Positions 5,708-6,277 of a stretch of 6,277 bases of DNA are shown here, piece by piece. The stretch comes from Chloroflexia bacterium (GTDB lineage: Bacteria > Chloroflexota > Chloroflexia > Thermomicrobiales > JALYUS01), in the NCBI GenBank assembly GCA_025924435.1, contig JAICIL010000271.1:1-6277 (forward strand), in the 5' to 3' direction. How positions within the stretch are numbered: position 1 is the first letter of the stretch; every line of letters begins with the position of its first letter. The notes under the pieces are model-generated. The model searched no databases, was not told where the DNA came from, and saw only the letters and a program-made list of their open reading frames with translations. The translations under genes and the position numbers were made by a program.

Positions 5708-5740
5708 ACCGTAGCCGATGCAACGAAGAGGAGACAGATC

Positions 5741-6238
5741 ATGGAGACCACCACGGCGCGACGATTCCCGCACATCCCCGCGGGCACGGGCGAGACGTAC
5801 GACATGTACGGCGAGTTGCTCACCTTCAAGGTGACGAGCGCCGAGACGGGCGGCACCTTCACCGTGATCGAGTTGGCCGCCCGGCCGGGGGGCGGGCCGC
5901 CGCTGCACACTCACCCGTCGGCGGAGACGTTCACCATCCTCGAAGGGGCGTTCGCGTTCACGGGGCTGGAGGACGGCGAGGAGTACACGATCCGGGCGAC
6001 GGCGGGAGACACGGTCTTCATCCCGGGCGGTGTGCCGCACACCTACAAGGCGGTGGGCGAGACCCCGGGCAGGACGCTCTTGGTCCTGACACCGGGGGAG
6101 GAGATGGAGCGGTTCTTTACGGCGGCGGGGGTGCGCGTGACCGAGCGCCCGGCCACGGACGCGGACCGGCTGGCGATCCCGGCGATGATCGCGGTGGCGC
6201 AAGAGCACGGGCTCACCTTCTTGCCGCCACGGGCGTAG
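5741..6238 (+). CDS. Single-domain cupin protein (second copy)
   Basis: This is a 165-residue soluble cupin. Motif 1 is complete: Gly50, His56, His58, Glu62 and Gly69 (GGPPLHTHPSAETFTILEG). Motif 2 has Gly89, Pro95, Gly97 and His100 (PGGVPHTYKA), but the usual final Asn is Ala104. All four metal ligands are present, so it should bind a metal. The start at 5741 has AGGAG 7 bases ahead. The frame is open up to 5660, but that extension lacks support. It resembles the first cupin in length, in the position of TFK at 28-30 and in the PGGGPP-HxH metal loop. It probably shares the TetR-controlled transcript of the SnoaL gene. Its activity is unknown. Enzyme and binding-protein roles both occur in this family. 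Confidence 0.91.
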   Translation: METTTARRFPHIPAGTGETYDMYGELLTFKVTSAETGGTFTVIELAARPGGGPPLHTHPSAETFTILEGAFAFTGLEDGEEYTIRATAGDTVFIPGGVPHTYKAVGETPGRTLLVLTPGEEMERFFTAAGVRVTERPATDADRLAIPAMIAVAQEHGLTFLPPRA

Positions 6239-6277
6239 CGGGTCATGAGGGCCGGGTGCCGTGCGGACAGCCCCCCG
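6239..6277. other. Right edge, nothing recognised
   Basis: These 39 bases follow the second cupin stop. No gene start, terminator or repeat can be supported. Confidence 0.6.

Noticed and set aside
5660..5740. 27-codon N-terminal extension of the second cupin
   Set aside because: It includes the palindrome and ribosome binding site region and lacks its own binding site. The ATG at 5741 aligns with the first cupin.
5176..5910. N-terminal extension of the downstream TetR to 455 residues
   Set aside because: The extension overlaps the divergent SnoaL gene and the second cupin. An AAGGAG site 6 bases before the ATG at 5175 and the position of the helix-turn-helix support the short form.

Overview
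The window is GC-rich bacterial DNA (strong G/C third positions, GGAGG-type ribosome binding sites, sigma70-like promoters). It suggests a free-living, high-GC organism. A Chloroflexota (Thermomicrobia-like) source is my best guess, based on the histidyl-tRNA synthetase sequence type and the style of the intergenic repeats. That assignment is weak and no marker in the window proves it.

Left part, minus strand: positions 1-173 hold no certain gene but carry a striking element with two perfect 30-bp inverted arms (64-93 and 137-166). This sits 7 bp past the stop codon of hisS (histidyl-tRNA synthetase, 174-1511). Upstream of hisS on the same strand is a 12-TM major facilitator transporter of the fosmidomycin-resistance (Fsr) type (1576-2796). 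The 64-bp gap between them holds a degenerate heptanucleotide repeat that overlaps the transporter stop codon, and an imperfect palindrome.

Middle: a 430-bp gene-free stretch (2797-3226) separates the transporter from a divergent regulatory module on the plus strand. It ends in a good sigma70 promoter (TTGACA-17-TAAGAT) followed by a GTTGG-N5-CCAAC dyad. The promoter drives a TetR-family regulator (3227-3940) and a single-domain cupin (4002-4493).

Right part: a second TetR-family regulator (4543-5175, minus strand) is convergent with the first cupin and divergent from a SnoaL-like protein (5224-5637) and a second single-domain cupin (5741-6238). The 48-bp divergent spacer and the first bases of the regulator gene contain an ACATGA-N8-TCATGT dyad. 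It lies inside the -35/-10 spacer of the SnoaL-cupin promoter, which is a clear candidate operator for the neighbouring TetR.

The window therefore holds two side-by-side TetR-cupin units whose cupins share length, N-terminal layout, metal-site motif and even a 10-base leader sequence. The reading I favour is two related, ligand-inducible small-molecule handling cassettes, perhaps for aromatic or polyketide-like compounds or reactive metabolites. The gene families support that only loosely and no substrate can be read from the sequence.
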